Positions 24,935-33,950 are shown, counted from the first letter of the stretch. The stretch: 64,000 nucleotides of DNA from Ignavibacteriales bacterium (GCA_026390575.1 JAPLFR010000015.1:233101-297100); one strand, 5' to 3'. Numbers and translations: made by a program. The notes: generated by a model not told the origin, from the letters alone.

Positions 24935-25298
24935 CTTTCCAAAATGTACAACATATTAAATATTTTACTCTATTAAGGTACAGAGTAATCAGCAGAAAGG
25001 ATAGATTATCGGTGGAAATGAAGTAAAATTGCAACAATGAATACTATCGTTCATATCTAAAAAACGTTAGTTTTTTAAATTTTTATATTTTTTTTATAGC
25101 TGAGAGCCATTTCTTTATATTTTCTTTATATAAGATTTTGTTTCGCTTTTTCAGTTTCAGATATCCTCTTATAACTTCTTTATAGCCTTACATCATCTTT
25201 TTATATCTCCTGAATTGCGCTTTTAATTCTTACTCGTGAAATTACTCCTGCACGATCTAAAGGAACACAGCAAACATCATCATTCAAGAAAGGTCCCT
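24935..25298. promoter_or_regulatory. AT-rich divergent control region between KimA-like gene and kdp cluster
   Basis: These 364 bp hold no gene. They are markedly AT-rich, with long T runs on the plus strand from about 25071. They contain the TTTATA array described separately and must carry the promoters of both the minus-strand transporter and the plus-strand kdp cluster. A GTG at 25236 is in frame with the first kdp-side gene but has no ribosome-binding site, so I place that gene's start at 25299. Confidence 0.7.
25082..25205 (+). promoter_or_regulatory. Helically phased TTTATA array, candidate KdpE operator
   Basis: Exact TTTATA hexamers begin at 25082, 25093, 25114, 25125, 25179 and 25200, and CTTATA begins at 25168. 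Successive spacings are 11, 21, 11, 43, 11 and 21, close to whole turns of about 10.7 bp. The triplet 82-93-114 is repeated as 168-179-200 with the same 11 and 21 spacing. The E. coli KdpE site in the kdpFABC promoter also contains TTTATA followed by a T-rich segment. KdpE is encoded at the end of this cluster. Regulation by KdpE is inference. Confidence 0.5.
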
Positions 25299-25568
25299 AT
25301 GGCATTACTCATCGTTTCATTTAACATCAAAAATTCTGAGAAGGATCATTCAGAGCTGCTCTCGCGAATAGAGAAATACTCCAATATTCAGCTCTCGGAA
25401 TCTTCCTATGTTATTATAACAGATAAAACACCGAAGATTGTATGTGAAGATCTAATAAAATTTCTTGAGAAGAACGACAACTTGTACGTCATAACCTTGA
25501 AGCGGCCGTACGAAGCATATGGATCAAAGCTGGCAATCGACTGGCTCAATAAATCGCTGACATACTAG
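25299..25568 (+). CDS. Cas2/SinR-like small ferredoxin-fold protein heading the kdp cluster
   Basis: This 89-residue protein starts at the ATG at 25299, with AAGAAAGG 6 nt upstream. Its layout resembles the Cas2-like SinR family: an initial strand ALLIVSFNI, a helix with SELLSRIEKY, a strand SESSYVIIT, a DKTPKIVCEDL helix, then NLYVITLKRPYEAYGSK. These proteins share the Cas2/VapD ferredoxin-like fold but are found outside CRISPR loci. No CRISPR array or cas gene is present. It lies 30 bp before kdpC and is co-directional. A role in potassium control is only suggested by position. Confidence 0.6.
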   Translation: MALLIVSFNIKNSEKDHSELLSRIEKYSNIQLSESSYVIITDKTPKIVCEDLIKFLEKNDNLYVITLKRPYEAYGSKLAIDWLNKSLTY

Positions 25569-25598
25569 CTAAGAATGCAAGTGGAAGGATGTTGATAT

Positions 25599-26192
25599 AT
25601 GTTTATAAAAAATCTTCGTATATCGCTTATCGCCATTGTGCTGTTTACATTGCTCACCGGCTTGCTGTACCCGCTTCTTGTGACTGGAATTGCACAGCTT
25701 TTTTTTCCTGAGAAAGCCAACGGAAGTATTTTAATAAAAAATGGAAAAATACTCGGCTCCGCATTGATCGGGCAACCGTTTCATGACCCAAAATATTTCT
25801 GGAGCAGGCCCTCGTCAACAGGGCCGTTCCCCTATAACGCAGGGGCATCGAGCGGATCAAATTATGGATCGCTCAATCCGGCATTTCTTGATGGAGCTCG
25901 TAAGAGAGTTCAGGACCTGAAAGCTGCAGATTCATTAAATACTCAACCGGTCCCTATCGATCTTGTGACGGCTTCCGGAAGTGGGCTTGATCCGCATATG
26001 AGTGTTGCATCTGCCCTCTATCAATTAGAACGTGTGGCAAAAAAACGGAATGTGCAGGTCGCGCAAATTCGCTCTCTTATCGATCAATACACTGAAGAAC
26101 GCACCCTCGGTTTTCTCGGAGAGCCACGAGTGAATATTCTCAAATTGAATCTTGCACTCGATGCAATGCAATTATCTACCAGAGGAAAATAA
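25599..26192 (+). CDS. kdpC: Potassium-transporting ATPase subunit C
   Basis: This 197-residue subunit has a single N-terminal membrane helix (about residues 8-32) and a periplasmic domain. Family motifs are clear: FFPEKANGS, LIGQPFHDPKYFWSRPS, YNAGASSGSNYG, and ASGSGLDPHMS. KdpC stabilises the KdpFABC complex and the potassium-bound state. GGAAGGA precedes the ATG. Its position before kdpF-kdpA-kdpB is unusual, because in the common kdpFABC order it is last. Confidence 0.97.
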   Translation: MFIKNLRISLIAIVLFTLLTGLLYPLLVTGIAQLFFPEKANGSILIKNGKILGSALIGQPFHDPKYFWSRPSSTGPFPYNAGASSGSNYGSLNPAFLDGARKRVQDLKAADSLNTQPVPIDLVTASGSGLDPHMSVASALYQLERVAKKRNVQVAQIRSLIDQYTEERTLGFLGEPRVNILKLNLALDAMQLSTRGK

Positions 26193-26194
26193 CT

Positions 26195-26305
26195 ATGGAC
26201 GACATCATCTATATCTGCATTGCGGTTGTATTTTTTCTTCTTACTTGGGGGCTTATGAAGATGTGTGAATTCCTTGGAGAAAATAAAACAGGAGGGAAAT
26301 CATGA
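26195..26305 (+). CDS. 36-residue single-span membrane protein upstream of kdpF
   Basis: ATG at 26195 opens a 36-codon frame ending TGA at 26303-26305. It starts 2 nt after the kdpC stop and overlaps the kdpF start (ATGA). AGAGGAAA lies upstream. The product is a hydrophobic helix (about residues 4-20) ending TWGLMKMCEFL, then a polar tail. Short proteins of this W-G-L-x-x-x-C-E/D type occur ahead of kdpF in some other bacteria as I recall it, but I cannot name the family. Tight coupling on both sides argues that it is translated. Confidence 0.6.
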   Translation: MDDIIYICIAVVFFLLTWGLMKMCEFLGENKTGGKS

Positions 26306-26394
26306 GCGGGCTCTATTGTATTTCGGGAATTATTTCCATCGGGCTTTTGATCTACTTGTTTGTGGCGCTTTTAAAGCCGGAGATATTCGAATGA
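26302..26394 (+). CDS. kdpF: Potassium-transporting ATPase small subunit F
   Basis: This is a 30-residue, single-helix protein. It overlaps the preceding small ORF by 4 nt and overlaps the kdpA start by 4 nt (ATGA at 26391). GGAGGG stands 6 nt before the ATG. The YLFVALLKPE segment is the conserved KdpF core. KdpF stabilises the KdpFABC complex. Confidence 0.88.
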   Translation: MSGLYCISGIISIGLLIYLFVALLKPEIFE

Positions 26395-28133
26395 CAATCA
26401 ACGGAATTATTCAAATCGCATTTTATCTTACGGTGTTGACTCTTCTTACAAAACCGCTCGGTGTTTTTATGGCTCGTATATACCAGAGGGAAAAAACGTT
26501 TCTTGATCCTGTCCTTGGACCGATCGAACGCCTTATCTATCGTCTCGCAAAGATTAATTCCAACGAGGAGATGGATTGGAAAGCGAATGCTCTTGCAATG
26601 CTTCTCTTTAATGTTGTCGGTTTTTTGTTTGTATACGCGTTGCAACGTTTACAGCAATTTCTTCCATTGAATCCTCAGGGGATGGCAGCCGTTACTCCAG
26701 ACTCTTCATTCAATACCGCTGTGAGCTTTGCTACGAATACGAACTGGCAGGGCTACAACGGTGAAACGACGATGAGTTATTTGACACAAATGCTCGGTCT
26801 GACTGTCCAGAATTTTGTTTCCGCAGCGACAGGAATGGCGGTGCTTGCGCTTTTCATCCGTGGAATTGCTCGCCATTCGGCAAAGACACTCGGAAATTTT
26901 TGGGTCGATATGACCCGCAGTATATTATACATACTTCTGCCTCTTGCTAGTATCTTCTCACTTGTGCTCGTATCGCAAGGAGTTATACAAAATAATTCTG
27001 CATATGTCTCTATTCCCTTTCTTCAATCGACAACCGACACAGGCGGCGTGAAAGTAGCAGATCAGGTTCTTGCGATGGGGCCGGTGGCTTCTCAAATTGC
27101 CATTAAACAATTAGGAACCAACGGCGGGGGTTTTTTCAATGTCAATTCAGCACACCCGTTTGAGAATCCCACGCCGTTGACAGATTTCTTAGAGATGCTT
27201 GCAATTCTGCTTATACCTGCGGCATTGTGTTATACTTTCGGTAAAATGGTGAAAGACACGCGTCAGGGCTGGGCAATCTTTGCTGCAATGATGTTGATAC
27301 TCGTCGCGGCAGTGTTTTGGATGTATAGTCTTGAAGGATCGGGCAATCCTAAACTAACCGCACTCGGCGTGGATCAACAATCGACTTCAATTAATCCCGG
27401 TGGTAATATGGAGGGAAAGGAAGTCCGATTCGGTATTCCCAACTCGGCAGTCTGGGCAACTGCAACAACAGCTGCCTCGAATGGCTCTGTGAATGCAATG
27501 CACGATTCTTACACTCCACTCGGTGGAATGATAACGCTCATTATGCTTCATCTTGGAGAAGTCGTTTTTGGCGGGGTTGGTTCGGGTTTGTACGGTATGC
27601 TCATTTTTGTCGTTGTGGCTGTATTCGTTGCAGGATTGCTTGTAGGACGGACGCCGGAATATCTCGGCCACAAAATTGAAGCATATGAAATGAAAATGGC
27701 ATCCCTTTTAATCCTTATTATGCCGATCACGGTTCTCGTTTTTACAGCAATTGCCGTGGTCACGGCTGCTGGGAAAGCAGGGATCATGAATCCCGGTCCT
27801 CATGGATTTAGCGAGATTCTCTATGTCTTTACATCTCAAGCGAATAATAATGGAAGTGCCTTTGCTGGAGTAAGTGCAAATACACCATTTTATAATCTGA
27901 CCGGCGGTTTGGCAATGCTGATCGGCAGGTACTGGCTTGCCGTTCCAACACTCGCACTTGCCGGTTCTCTTGTACGAAAAAAACTTGTTCCTGCGGGAGA
28001 AGGAACACTGCCGACACATACACCGCTGTTTATCTTTTGGCTTATTGCCGTCGTCCTTATTGTCGGTGCGTTGAACTTTTTACCAGCTCTTGCGCTCGGT
28101 CCGATTGTCGAACATTTCATAATGATACAATAG
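26391..28133 (+). CDS. kdpA: Potassium-transporting ATPase subunit A
   Basis: This 580-residue polytopic channel-like subunit selects and passes potassium. It is a member of the superfamily of K+ transporters with four selectivity-filter repeats; segments such as SFATNTNWQGYNGE, IKQLGTNGGGFFNVNSAHPFENP and FTSQANNNGSAFAG are diagnostic. The frame is open upstream to a GTG at 26265, but the ATG at 26391 overlaps the kdpF stop and matches the KdpA N terminus (MTINGIIQI), so it is the start. Thirty bp separate it from kdpB. Confidence 0.97.
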   Translation: MTINGIIQIAFYLTVLTLLTKPLGVFMARIYQREKTFLDPVLGPIERLIYRLAKINSNEEMDWKANALAMLLFNVVGFLFVYALQRLQQFLPLNPQGMAAVTPDSSFNTAVSFATNTNWQGYNGETTMSYLTQMLGLTVQNFVSAATGMAVLALFIRGIARHSAKTLGNFWVDMTRSILYILLPLASIFSLVLVSQGVIQNNSAYVSIPFLQSTTDTGGVKVADQVLAMGPVASQIAIKQLGTNGGGFFNVNSAHPFENPTPLTDFLEMLAILLIPAALCYTFGKMVKDTRQGWAIFAAMMLILVAAVFWMYSLEGSGNPKLTALGVDQQSTSINPGGNMEGKEVRFGIPNSAVWATATTAASNGSVNAMHDSYTPLGGMITLIMLHLGEVVFGGVGSGLYGMLIFVVVAVFVAGLLVGRTPEYLGHKIEAYEMKMASLLILIMPITVLVFTAIAVVTAAGKAGIMNPGPHGFSEILYVFTSQANNNGSAFAGVSANTPFYNLTGGLAMLIGRYWLAVPTLALAGSLVRKKLVPAGEGTLPTHTPLFIFWLIAVVLIVGALNFLPALALGPIVEHFIMIQ

Positions 28134-28163
28134 CTTATTGAGAGAAAAGAAAGCAACACTTAT

Positions 28164-30266
28164 ATGACAACACAATCTTCACAACCGCTAAAGAAACCGC
28201 TAGGGCTTACCGGTGAAATGTTTCGTCGTGCTATAATTGATTCGTTTGTGAAATTGAATCCAAGATCAATGGCGCGGAATCCCGTGATGTTTGTCGTGGA
28301 AGTAGGAAGCATTCTCACAACGGCATTATGGATTCAAGCATTGCTCGGTACCGGAGAAGCACCGGCATGGTACATCGGCTTCATATCACTCTGGTTATGG
28401 TTCACGGTTCTCTTTGCAAACTTTTCAGAAGCACTCGCAGAAGGACGTGGAAAAGCACAAGCTGAAGCATTGCGCCGATCACGCCGAGATACCACGGCAA
28501 AACGATTACACAATCCTCAACGGAAATCGACCTTTGATATCATCACATCCACGGATTTACAAAAGGGCGATATGTATCTCGTCGAAGCTGGAGATATCAT
28601 TGCGGCTGATGGTGAGGTACTAGAAGGCATCGCCTCCGTGGATGAAAGTGCCATCACCGGTGAAAGTGCCCCTGTCATTCGTGAATCTGGTGGTGACCGC
28701 AGTGCGGTTACCGGCGGCACACGCGTGCTTTCCGATTGGTTGATTATTCGCGTAACTATAGAACCCGGCGGTGGTTTTCTCGACAGGATGATTCATTTGA
28801 TTGAAGGTGCCAAACGGCAAAAGACTCCGAATGAGATTGCGTTAAATATTCTCTTGGCTGCCTTCACAATAATATTTCTGATTGTATGTGTAACGCTGCT
28901 TCCGTTTTCACTTTTTAGTGTAGCGGCAGCTGGACAGGGAACACCGATAACAGTAACCGTACTTGTTGCTCTTCTTGTGTGTTTGATTCCTACAACCATC
29001 GGCGGCCTTCTTTCTGCAATTGGAATAGCAGGTATGGATCGCATGATCCGTCATAACGTGATTGCAACATCCGGACGTGCTATTGAAGCTGCCGGCGATG
29101 TCGACGTTCTGCTGCTGGATAAGACCGGTACAATAACACTTGGAAATCGCATGGCGACTGAATTCACGCCTGCACCTGGAATTTCCAAGGAACGCCTGGC
29201 TGATGCAGCGCAGCTTGCATCTCTTGCAGATGAGACACCGGAAGGGCGGTCAATAGTTATTCTTGCCAAAGAAAAATACGGATTGCGCGGCCGTGATATC
29301 CATGACATCGCGGCGCATTTTGTTCCCTTCAGTGCTCAAACACGCATGAGCGGCGCCGATATTCTTCCTGAGGGCCGTAACGGCAAAAGGATCATACGGA
29401 AAGGTGCAACAGATTCAATGAAAGCGTACATCGAAGAACAAGGAGGCGTATTCCCGCCGGCAGTTCAGCAGTCCGTTCAGGATATCAGCCGGCTTGGAGC
29501 AACGCCCCTCGTCGTTGCAGAGAATAAAGAAGTACTCGGCGTGATTCATTTGAAAGATATTGTTAAAGGCGGAATCAAGGATCGATTTGCACACCTGCGA
29601 AAAATGGGAATTAAAACTGTAATGATCACTGGTGACAACCCGTTAACAGCAACTGCCATAGCTGCTGAAGCGGGTGTAGACGATTTTCTTGCAGAAGCAA
29701 AACCGGAAGATAAACTTAAACTTATTCGTGATTATCAAAAAGGCGGACGGCTTGTTGCAATGACCGGCGACGGTACCAACGACGCTCCGGCGCTCGCTCA
29801 GGCAGATGTCGCTGTTGCAATGAATACCGGCACGCAATCCGCCCGTGAAGCTGCAAACATGATAGATCTCGACAGTAACCCGACAAAACTGATGGAGATT
29901 GTCGAAATCGGCAAACAGCTTCTTATGACGCGCGGAACTCTTACCACATTCAGTATCGCGAACGATATTGCAAAATATTTTGCGATCATTCCCGCCGCTT
30001 TCGCAACAACGTATCCCGTATTGAACGCATTGAACATTATGAAGCTTGCCACGCCCGAAAGTGCCATTCTCTCTGCAGTCATCTTTAATGCGTTGATCAT
30101 TGTTGCGTTGATTCCCTTGGCACTGAAAGGAGTAAAATATCGTCCGGTCAGCGCCGTTCAATTGTTGAGAAGGCATTTGCTCATCTATGGAGTGGGAGGA
30201 GTGATTGCTCCATTTATAGGAATCAAGCTGATCGATATGCTTATGGTCGCAATGAGGATTGTTTAA
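28164..30266 (+). CDS. kdpB: Potassium-transporting P-type ATPase subunit B
   Basis: This 700-residue catalytic subunit hydrolyses ATP to drive potassium import by KdpFABC. The phosphorylation motif DKTGT has its aspartate at 319. TGES is at 165-168, and the hinge motif [18 protein letters not shown] is near residue 530. The number of membrane helices is consistent with a P1A ATPase. It is preceded by kdpF-kdpA and followed by a small membrane protein rather than kdpC. In E. coli the TGES serine is a site of inhibitory phosphorylation; this serine is conserved here. Confidence 0.97.
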   Translation: MTTQSSQPLKKPLGLTGEMFRRAIIDSFVKLNPRSMARNPVMFVVEVGSILTTALWIQALLGTGEAPAWYIGFISLWLWFTVLFANFSEALAEGRGKAQAEALRRSRRDTTAKRLHNPQRKSTFDIITSTDLQKGDMYLVEAGDIIAADGEVLEGIASVDESAITGESAPVIRESGGDRSAVTGGTRVLSDWLIIRVTIEPGGGFLDRMIHLIEGAKRQKTPNEIALNILLAAFTIIFLIVCVTLLPFSLFSVAAAGQGTPITVTVLVALLVCLIPTTIGGLLSAIGIAGMDRMIRHNVIATSGRAIEAAGDVDVLLLDKTGTITLGNRMATEFTPAPGISKERLADAAQLASLADETPEGRSIVILAKEKYGLRGRDIHDIAAHFVPFSAQTRMSGADILPEGRNGKRIIRKGATDSMKAYIEEQGGVFPPAVQQSVQDISRLGATPLVVAENKEVLGVIHLKDIVKGGIKDRFAHLRKMGIKTVMITGDNPLTATAIAAEAGVDDFLAEAKPEDKLKLIRDYQKGGRLVAMTGDGTNDAPALAQADVAVAMNTGTQSAREAANMIDLDSNPTKLMEIVEIGKQLLMTRGTLTTFSIANDIAKYFAIIPAAFATTYPVLNALNIMKLATPESAILSAVIFNALIIVALIPLALKGVKYRPVSAVQLLRRHLLIYGVGGVIAPFIGIKLIDMLMVAMRIV

Positions 30267-30292
30267 TTAAGCCACGAAAGGGGATCGAGGAT

Positions 30293-30475
30293 ATGAACGA
30301 ACAAAAAGATGTAGCGGGAGAAAAATTACCTGAAGAAGAAAGCCAATTTCAGCACTTGGTAATTGTTATCGTACTAGCGCTTCTTCTTGGATTTTTGGCC
30401 GGATTTCTTTCACATGATCACCTGGTCCATTTCGCTCCTGACCATTTGGATTGGAAGAGTTGGTACCCACGGTAA
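30293..30475 (+). CDS. 60-residue single-span membrane protein between kdpB and kdpD
   Basis: This small protein has an acidic N-terminal tail (about residues 1-19), one hydrophobic helix (about 21-38) and a histidine/aspartate-rich tail including SHDHLVHFAPDHLDW. It begins 26 bp after kdpB, with GAGG upstream of the ATG. I recognise no family. The position suggests an accessory or regulatory subunit of the Kdp pump or of KdpD. The histidines might bind a metal, but there is no direct evidence. Confidence 0.55.
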   Translation: MNEQKDVAGEKLPEEESQFQHLVIVIVLALLLGFLAGFLSHDHLVHFAPDHLDWKSWYPR

Positions 30476-30480
30476 AATCC

Positions 30481-30502
30481 AGAATGTTCATTATAACATT
30501 CT
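30481..30502 (+). terminator. Inverted repeat between the pump genes and kdpDE
   Basis: AGAATGTT and AACATTCT form a perfect 8-bp stem with a 6-nt loop, beginning 5 nt after the small ORF's stop codon. No T-tract follows. It may attenuate transcription or stabilise the upstream mRNA end, giving lower kdpDE than kdpFAB expression. Confidence 0.4.
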
Positions 30503-30594
30503 ATCTCTCCGTTTATCAGCTAAAATAAGCCATTAGGTGCATCATACAGAAGTTATGGTGATGTATCTTGTTTTGAATGTAATTATATTTCCCT

Positions 30595-33264
30595 ATGCCA
30601 GCAACTAACGATATGCGTCCCGATCCCGATACGCTTCTTCACCTTATAAAAAAGGAAGAAGAAAAGGAAAAAAGGGGAAAGCTGAAAATATTCTTCGGCA
30701 TGTGCGCAGGTGTGGGGAAGACGTACGATATGCTGAAGGATGCGCAGGTTGCCCTTTCAAAAGGCCTTGATATTGCGATAGGATATGTAGAAACACATAA
30801 ACGTCCTGAAACTGAAGCTCTTCTTTCTGGCCTGCCGATTATTCCAAGAAAGACGTTCGAGTACCGTGGGACCACACTCGAGGAGATGGATTTAGATGCT
30901 GTCCTTTCCAGAAAACCGCAGCTAGTGCTTGTGGATGAACTCGCGCATACAAACGTTCCCGGAAGCCGGCACACAAAACGGTATCAAGATGTGCTTGAGC
31001 TGCTCGATAATGACATCGATGTTTTCACGACACTAAATGTTCAGCATCTCGAAAGCCGCGCTGAAACAGTTGCACAGATCACCGGCAGTCTTGTCCATGA
31101 AACGGTTCCTGATTCGATATTTGAAGCCGCAGATGAAGTTGAAGTGATAGATATTTCACCGGATGAGCTCCTGAAACGGCTTGCTGAAGGGAAAGTCTAC
31201 ACTCCCGAACGTTCAAAACGAGCGGGTGAGAATTTTTTCCGGAAAGGAAATCTCACCGCTCTGAGAGAAATGTCTCTCCGTTTGACGGCTGAACGCGTCG
31301 ATCAACAGTTACGGGAATATAAACAAACGAAGCGGATTTCAGAAACATGGAAATCCGGAACACGATTGATCGTCGGTATTGGTGTCGATCCGCAGTCGCT
31401 TTCCGTCATCCGCTGGGCGCGTAGGATTTCCTACACGATGGATGCATCGTGGGTGGTCGTCCACGTTGAAACTTCGGCAAGGATAACGGAACAAGAAACA
31501 GAACAACTTGCAAAGAACTTCAAACTTGCAAAGGAACTTGACGCAGAAATTATCACAACATCCGATGAAGATATTGCCGGTGCGCTGTTGCGTGTAGCGC
31601 GCGAGCAAAATGCGACACAAATACTGATCGGAAAACCAAAACGGCAAACACTTTTTCGCACATCACGGCTTGTGGACGACCTTCTGAAGAAAAGTCAGGA
31701 TATCGATATTTATATTGTTGGACATGAAGATGATGCGCAACCGCCCGCACGGCGCTTTTTTATTCCAAAGATTCAATCCGGATTTGTTCAGTACCTCGTT
31801 GCCGCACTCATTGTGTTCGGCGTGGCACTCGCTTGTTTTCCCCTTACAGCATGGATCGGTTATCGAACCGTTTCGTTTATCATTCTCTTGACAGTTTCCT
31901 TGCTGCCTCTGAGGATGGGACGCGGCCCGGTTCTTTTAGGCGCAGCGTTTGGAGCATTGTCGTGGGATTTTCTCTACATTGCTCCCTTGTTCACATTTTC
32001 CATTGGCCATGTGGAAGATGTTTTGATGCTCGCGATGTTCTTCATTGTGGCTGCAGTAACAGGAACGCTCTCCGCCCGTGTCCGTGAAAGGGAAAAAGCT
32101 GTCCGGCAGCGCGAAATCAAGTCATCGGCACTCTTTGCCCTCACGAAGGATCTCTCATCGGCACATTCGCAGAACGAAGTTATTCAAGCTGCCGTATCGA
32201 ACATCAAAAAGTTTTTTAATGCAGATGTGGCAGTGTTTCTTGGCGAAGCAGATGGTGATATGAACCCGACGCCGCACACTGCAAGTTCATGGAAGCCTGA
32301 TGAAAAAGACCGTAGTGTTGCTGCGTGGACATACTGGAATGAAAAAAAAGCCGGTAAATATACCGATACACTTCCGTTTGCACAGGCGACGTATTATTCC
32401 ATGTCGGGGCCGCGTTATCCATTGGGTGTTCTCGGCGTGAGGTTTCAGAGCGATGAAAAACTATCGCTTGATTATGAAACCTTGCTCGAAAATTTCATTG
32501 CACAGATTGCCTCGGCTGTGGAACGTGAGCTTTTAAACGATATGACAAAAAAGTCCGTTATTGTTGCAGAATCAGAACGTTTATATAAAACACTCTTTAG
32601 CTCTATTTCCCATGAGCTCAGAACTCCGATTGCTTCCATCATGGGAGCGTCCGAAAATTTACTTTCGGATTCTCAATCACAAGTGTCTGCGACAACCAAG
32701 GAACATAGCAAAGAAATTCATATTGCCGCTGAACGTCTCAACAGGCTTGTTGCGAATCTTCTGGATATGACACGAATCGAATCTGGAATGATTAAACCGA
32801 AATTGGATTGGTGCGATGTGCGTGACTTAATCCATGTGACCGTGAAAGGGCTTGAACGAGAGGTTGTCGACTACCATGTCGTTATGAGCATTCAAGAGGA
32901 TATGCCATTGGTGAAATTGGATTTCGGTCTCATGGAGCAAGCTCTCACGAATCTCATCTATAACGCAGCGGTGCACACGCCAACCGGTACACAAATTGAA
33001 ATAGATGCCCGGGTGGAGGAAAATCAATGCAACATTATCGTTTCCGACAGCGGACCTGGCATTCCACCGTCGGATATGAAGAAAGTATTTGATAAATTCT
33101 ATCGCGCTGAAGGAACGACAACAGGCGGAACCGGATTGGGCCTTCCTATCGCAAAAGGATTTATCGAAGCCCATCGGGGAACGCTGTCTGTCCGGAACAG
33201 AACAAGCGGCGGTGCAGAATTTACGATCACCATACCAATCAAAACAGAACCGGCATCTCTATGA
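30595..33264 (+). CDS. kdpD: Potassium-responsive sensor histidine kinase
   Basis: This 889-residue protein has the full KdpD architecture. The N-terminal KdpD domain has a Walker A motif GMCAGVGKT at 35-43 and DELAHTNVPGSRHTKR. A universal-stress-protein domain follows (about 255-380), then four closely spaced membrane helices (about 400-495), a GAF-like domain, HisKA with SISHELRTP (His673) and HATPase_c ending GGTGLGLPIAKGFIEAH. In E. coli KdpD senses low potassium or osmotic stress and phosphorylates KdpE. Its stop overlaps the kdpE start by 4 nt. Confidence 0.95.
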   Translation: MPATNDMRPDPDTLLHLIKKEEEKEKRGKLKIFFGMCAGVGKTYDMLKDAQVALSKGLDIAIGYVETHKRPETEALLSGLPIIPRKTFEYRGTTLEEMDLDAVLSRKPQLVLVDELAHTNVPGSRHTKRYQDVLELLDNDIDVFTTLNVQHLESRAETVAQITGSLVHETVPDSIFEAADEVEVIDISPDELLKRLAEGKVYTPERSKRAGENFFRKGNLTALREMSLRLTAERVDQQLREYKQTKRISETWKSGTRLIVGIGVDPQSLSVIRWARRISYTMDASWVVVHVETSARITEQETEQLAKNFKLAKELDAEIITTSDEDIAGALLRVAREQNATQILIGKPKRQTLFRTSRLVDDLLKKSQDIDIYIVGHEDDAQPPARRFFIPKIQSGFVQYLVAALIVFGVALACFPLTAWIGYRTVSFIILLTVSLLPLRMGRGPVLLGAAFGALSWDFLYIAPLFTFSIGHVEDVLMLAMFFIVAAVTGTLSARVREREKAVRQREIKSSALFALTKDLSSAHSQNEVIQAAVSNIKKFFNADVAVFLGEADGDMNPTPHTASSWKPDEKDRSVAAWTYWNEKKAGKYTDTLPFAQATYYSMSGPRYPLGVLGVRFQSDEKLSLDYETLLENFIAQIASAVERELLNDMTKKSVIVAESERLYKTLFSSISHELRTPIASIMGASENLLSDSQSQVSATTKEHSKEIHIAAERLNRLVANLLDMTRIESGMIKPKLDWCDVRDLIHVTVKGLEREVVDYHVVMSIQEDMPLVKLDFGLMEQALTNLIYNAAVHTPTGTQIEIDARVEENQCNIIVSDSGPGIPPSDMKKVFDKFYRAEGTTTGGTGLGLPIAKGFIEAHRGTLSVRNRTSGGAEFTITIPIKTEPASL

Positions 33265-33950
33265 GCAATCTCCCAAAAATTCTTGTTATCGATGATGAGG
33301 TACAAATGCGGCGATTGCTTCAACTCACCCTCGAGCCGAATAGTTATAACCTGAAATTTGCATCGAAAGGAAACGATGGAATTGTCATGGCCGGCTCCGA
33401 GCGGCCTGAACTCATCATACTTGATCTCGGACTTCCGGATATCGACGGGCTGGCCGTTTTAAAAAAAATTCGTGAATGGGCCACGATTCCTATTATTATT
33501 CTTTCTGTCCGGAATGACGAAAGCGATATTATTTCATGCCTCGATGCAGGAGCCGATGACTACTTGATAAAACCATTTCGTACGGGAGAATTAATAGCGC
33601 GTGTACGAACAGCATTGCGCCATAGGCCTAAAATTCAGGACAAAGAACTTTTTACTTCCCACAACCTTACCGTTGATTTGACAACACGCCTTGTAAAAAA
33701 AGGAAATGACGTTGTAAAGCTGACAGCAACGGAATATTCCTTGTTAACATTGTTTGTGCGAAACGCAGGAAGAGTTCTGACACATAAATATATCCTTGAA
33801 CAGGTCTGGGGACCGACCTATGCTGAAGAAGCACAATATACCCGTGTCTATGTAGGTCAGCTGCGAAAAAAAATAGAAGACGATCCATCAAATCCGAAAA
33901 TTATCGTTACAGAATCTGGCATCGGCTACCGGATGAATGTTGAAGAGTAA
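33261..33950 (+). CDS. kdpE: OmpR-family response regulator
   Basis: This 229-residue regulator has a receiver domain (acidic pair DDE at 11-13, phosphoacceptor Asp55, Lys near KPF) and a winged-helix DNA-binding domain (about 130-225). It is coupled to kdpD by ATGA. Phosphorylated KdpE activates the kdp structural genes in known systems; here the TTTATA array at 25082-25205 is the best candidate target. The convergent cydB ends 74 bp away. The gap has weak inverted repeats (CAGAGC at 33953 with GCTCTG at 33990) that may serve as a bidirectional terminator. Confidence 0.95.
   Translation: MSNLPKILVIDDEVQMRRLLQLTLEPNSYNLKFASKGNDGIVMAGSERPELIILDLGLPDIDGLAVLKKIREWATIPIIILSVRNDESDIISCLDAGADDYLIKPFRTGELIARVRTALRHRPKIQDKELFTSHNLTVDLTTRLVKKGNDVVKLTATEYSLLTLFVRNAGRVLTHKYILEQVWGPTYAEEAQYTRVYVGQLRKKIEDDPSNPKIIVTESGIGYRMNVEE

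Noticed and set aside
25236-25298. GTG start for the Cas2/SinR-like protein adding 21 residues
   Set aside because: No ribosome-binding site; the ATG at 25299 has AAGAAAGG and matches the family N terminus.
24935-25298. c-di-AMP (ydaO-type) riboswitch upstream of the KimA-like gene
   Set aside because: The region is AT-rich and lacks the conserved GC-containing core; I saw no matching structure.
25299-25568. CRISPR-Cas locus suggested by a Cas2-like protein
   Set aside because: No repeat-spacer array and no other cas gene anywhere in the window.
26265-26390. Long N-terminal extension of KdpA
   Set aside because: It overlaps the small ORF and kdpF in another frame; the KdpA family begins at the 26391 ATG.
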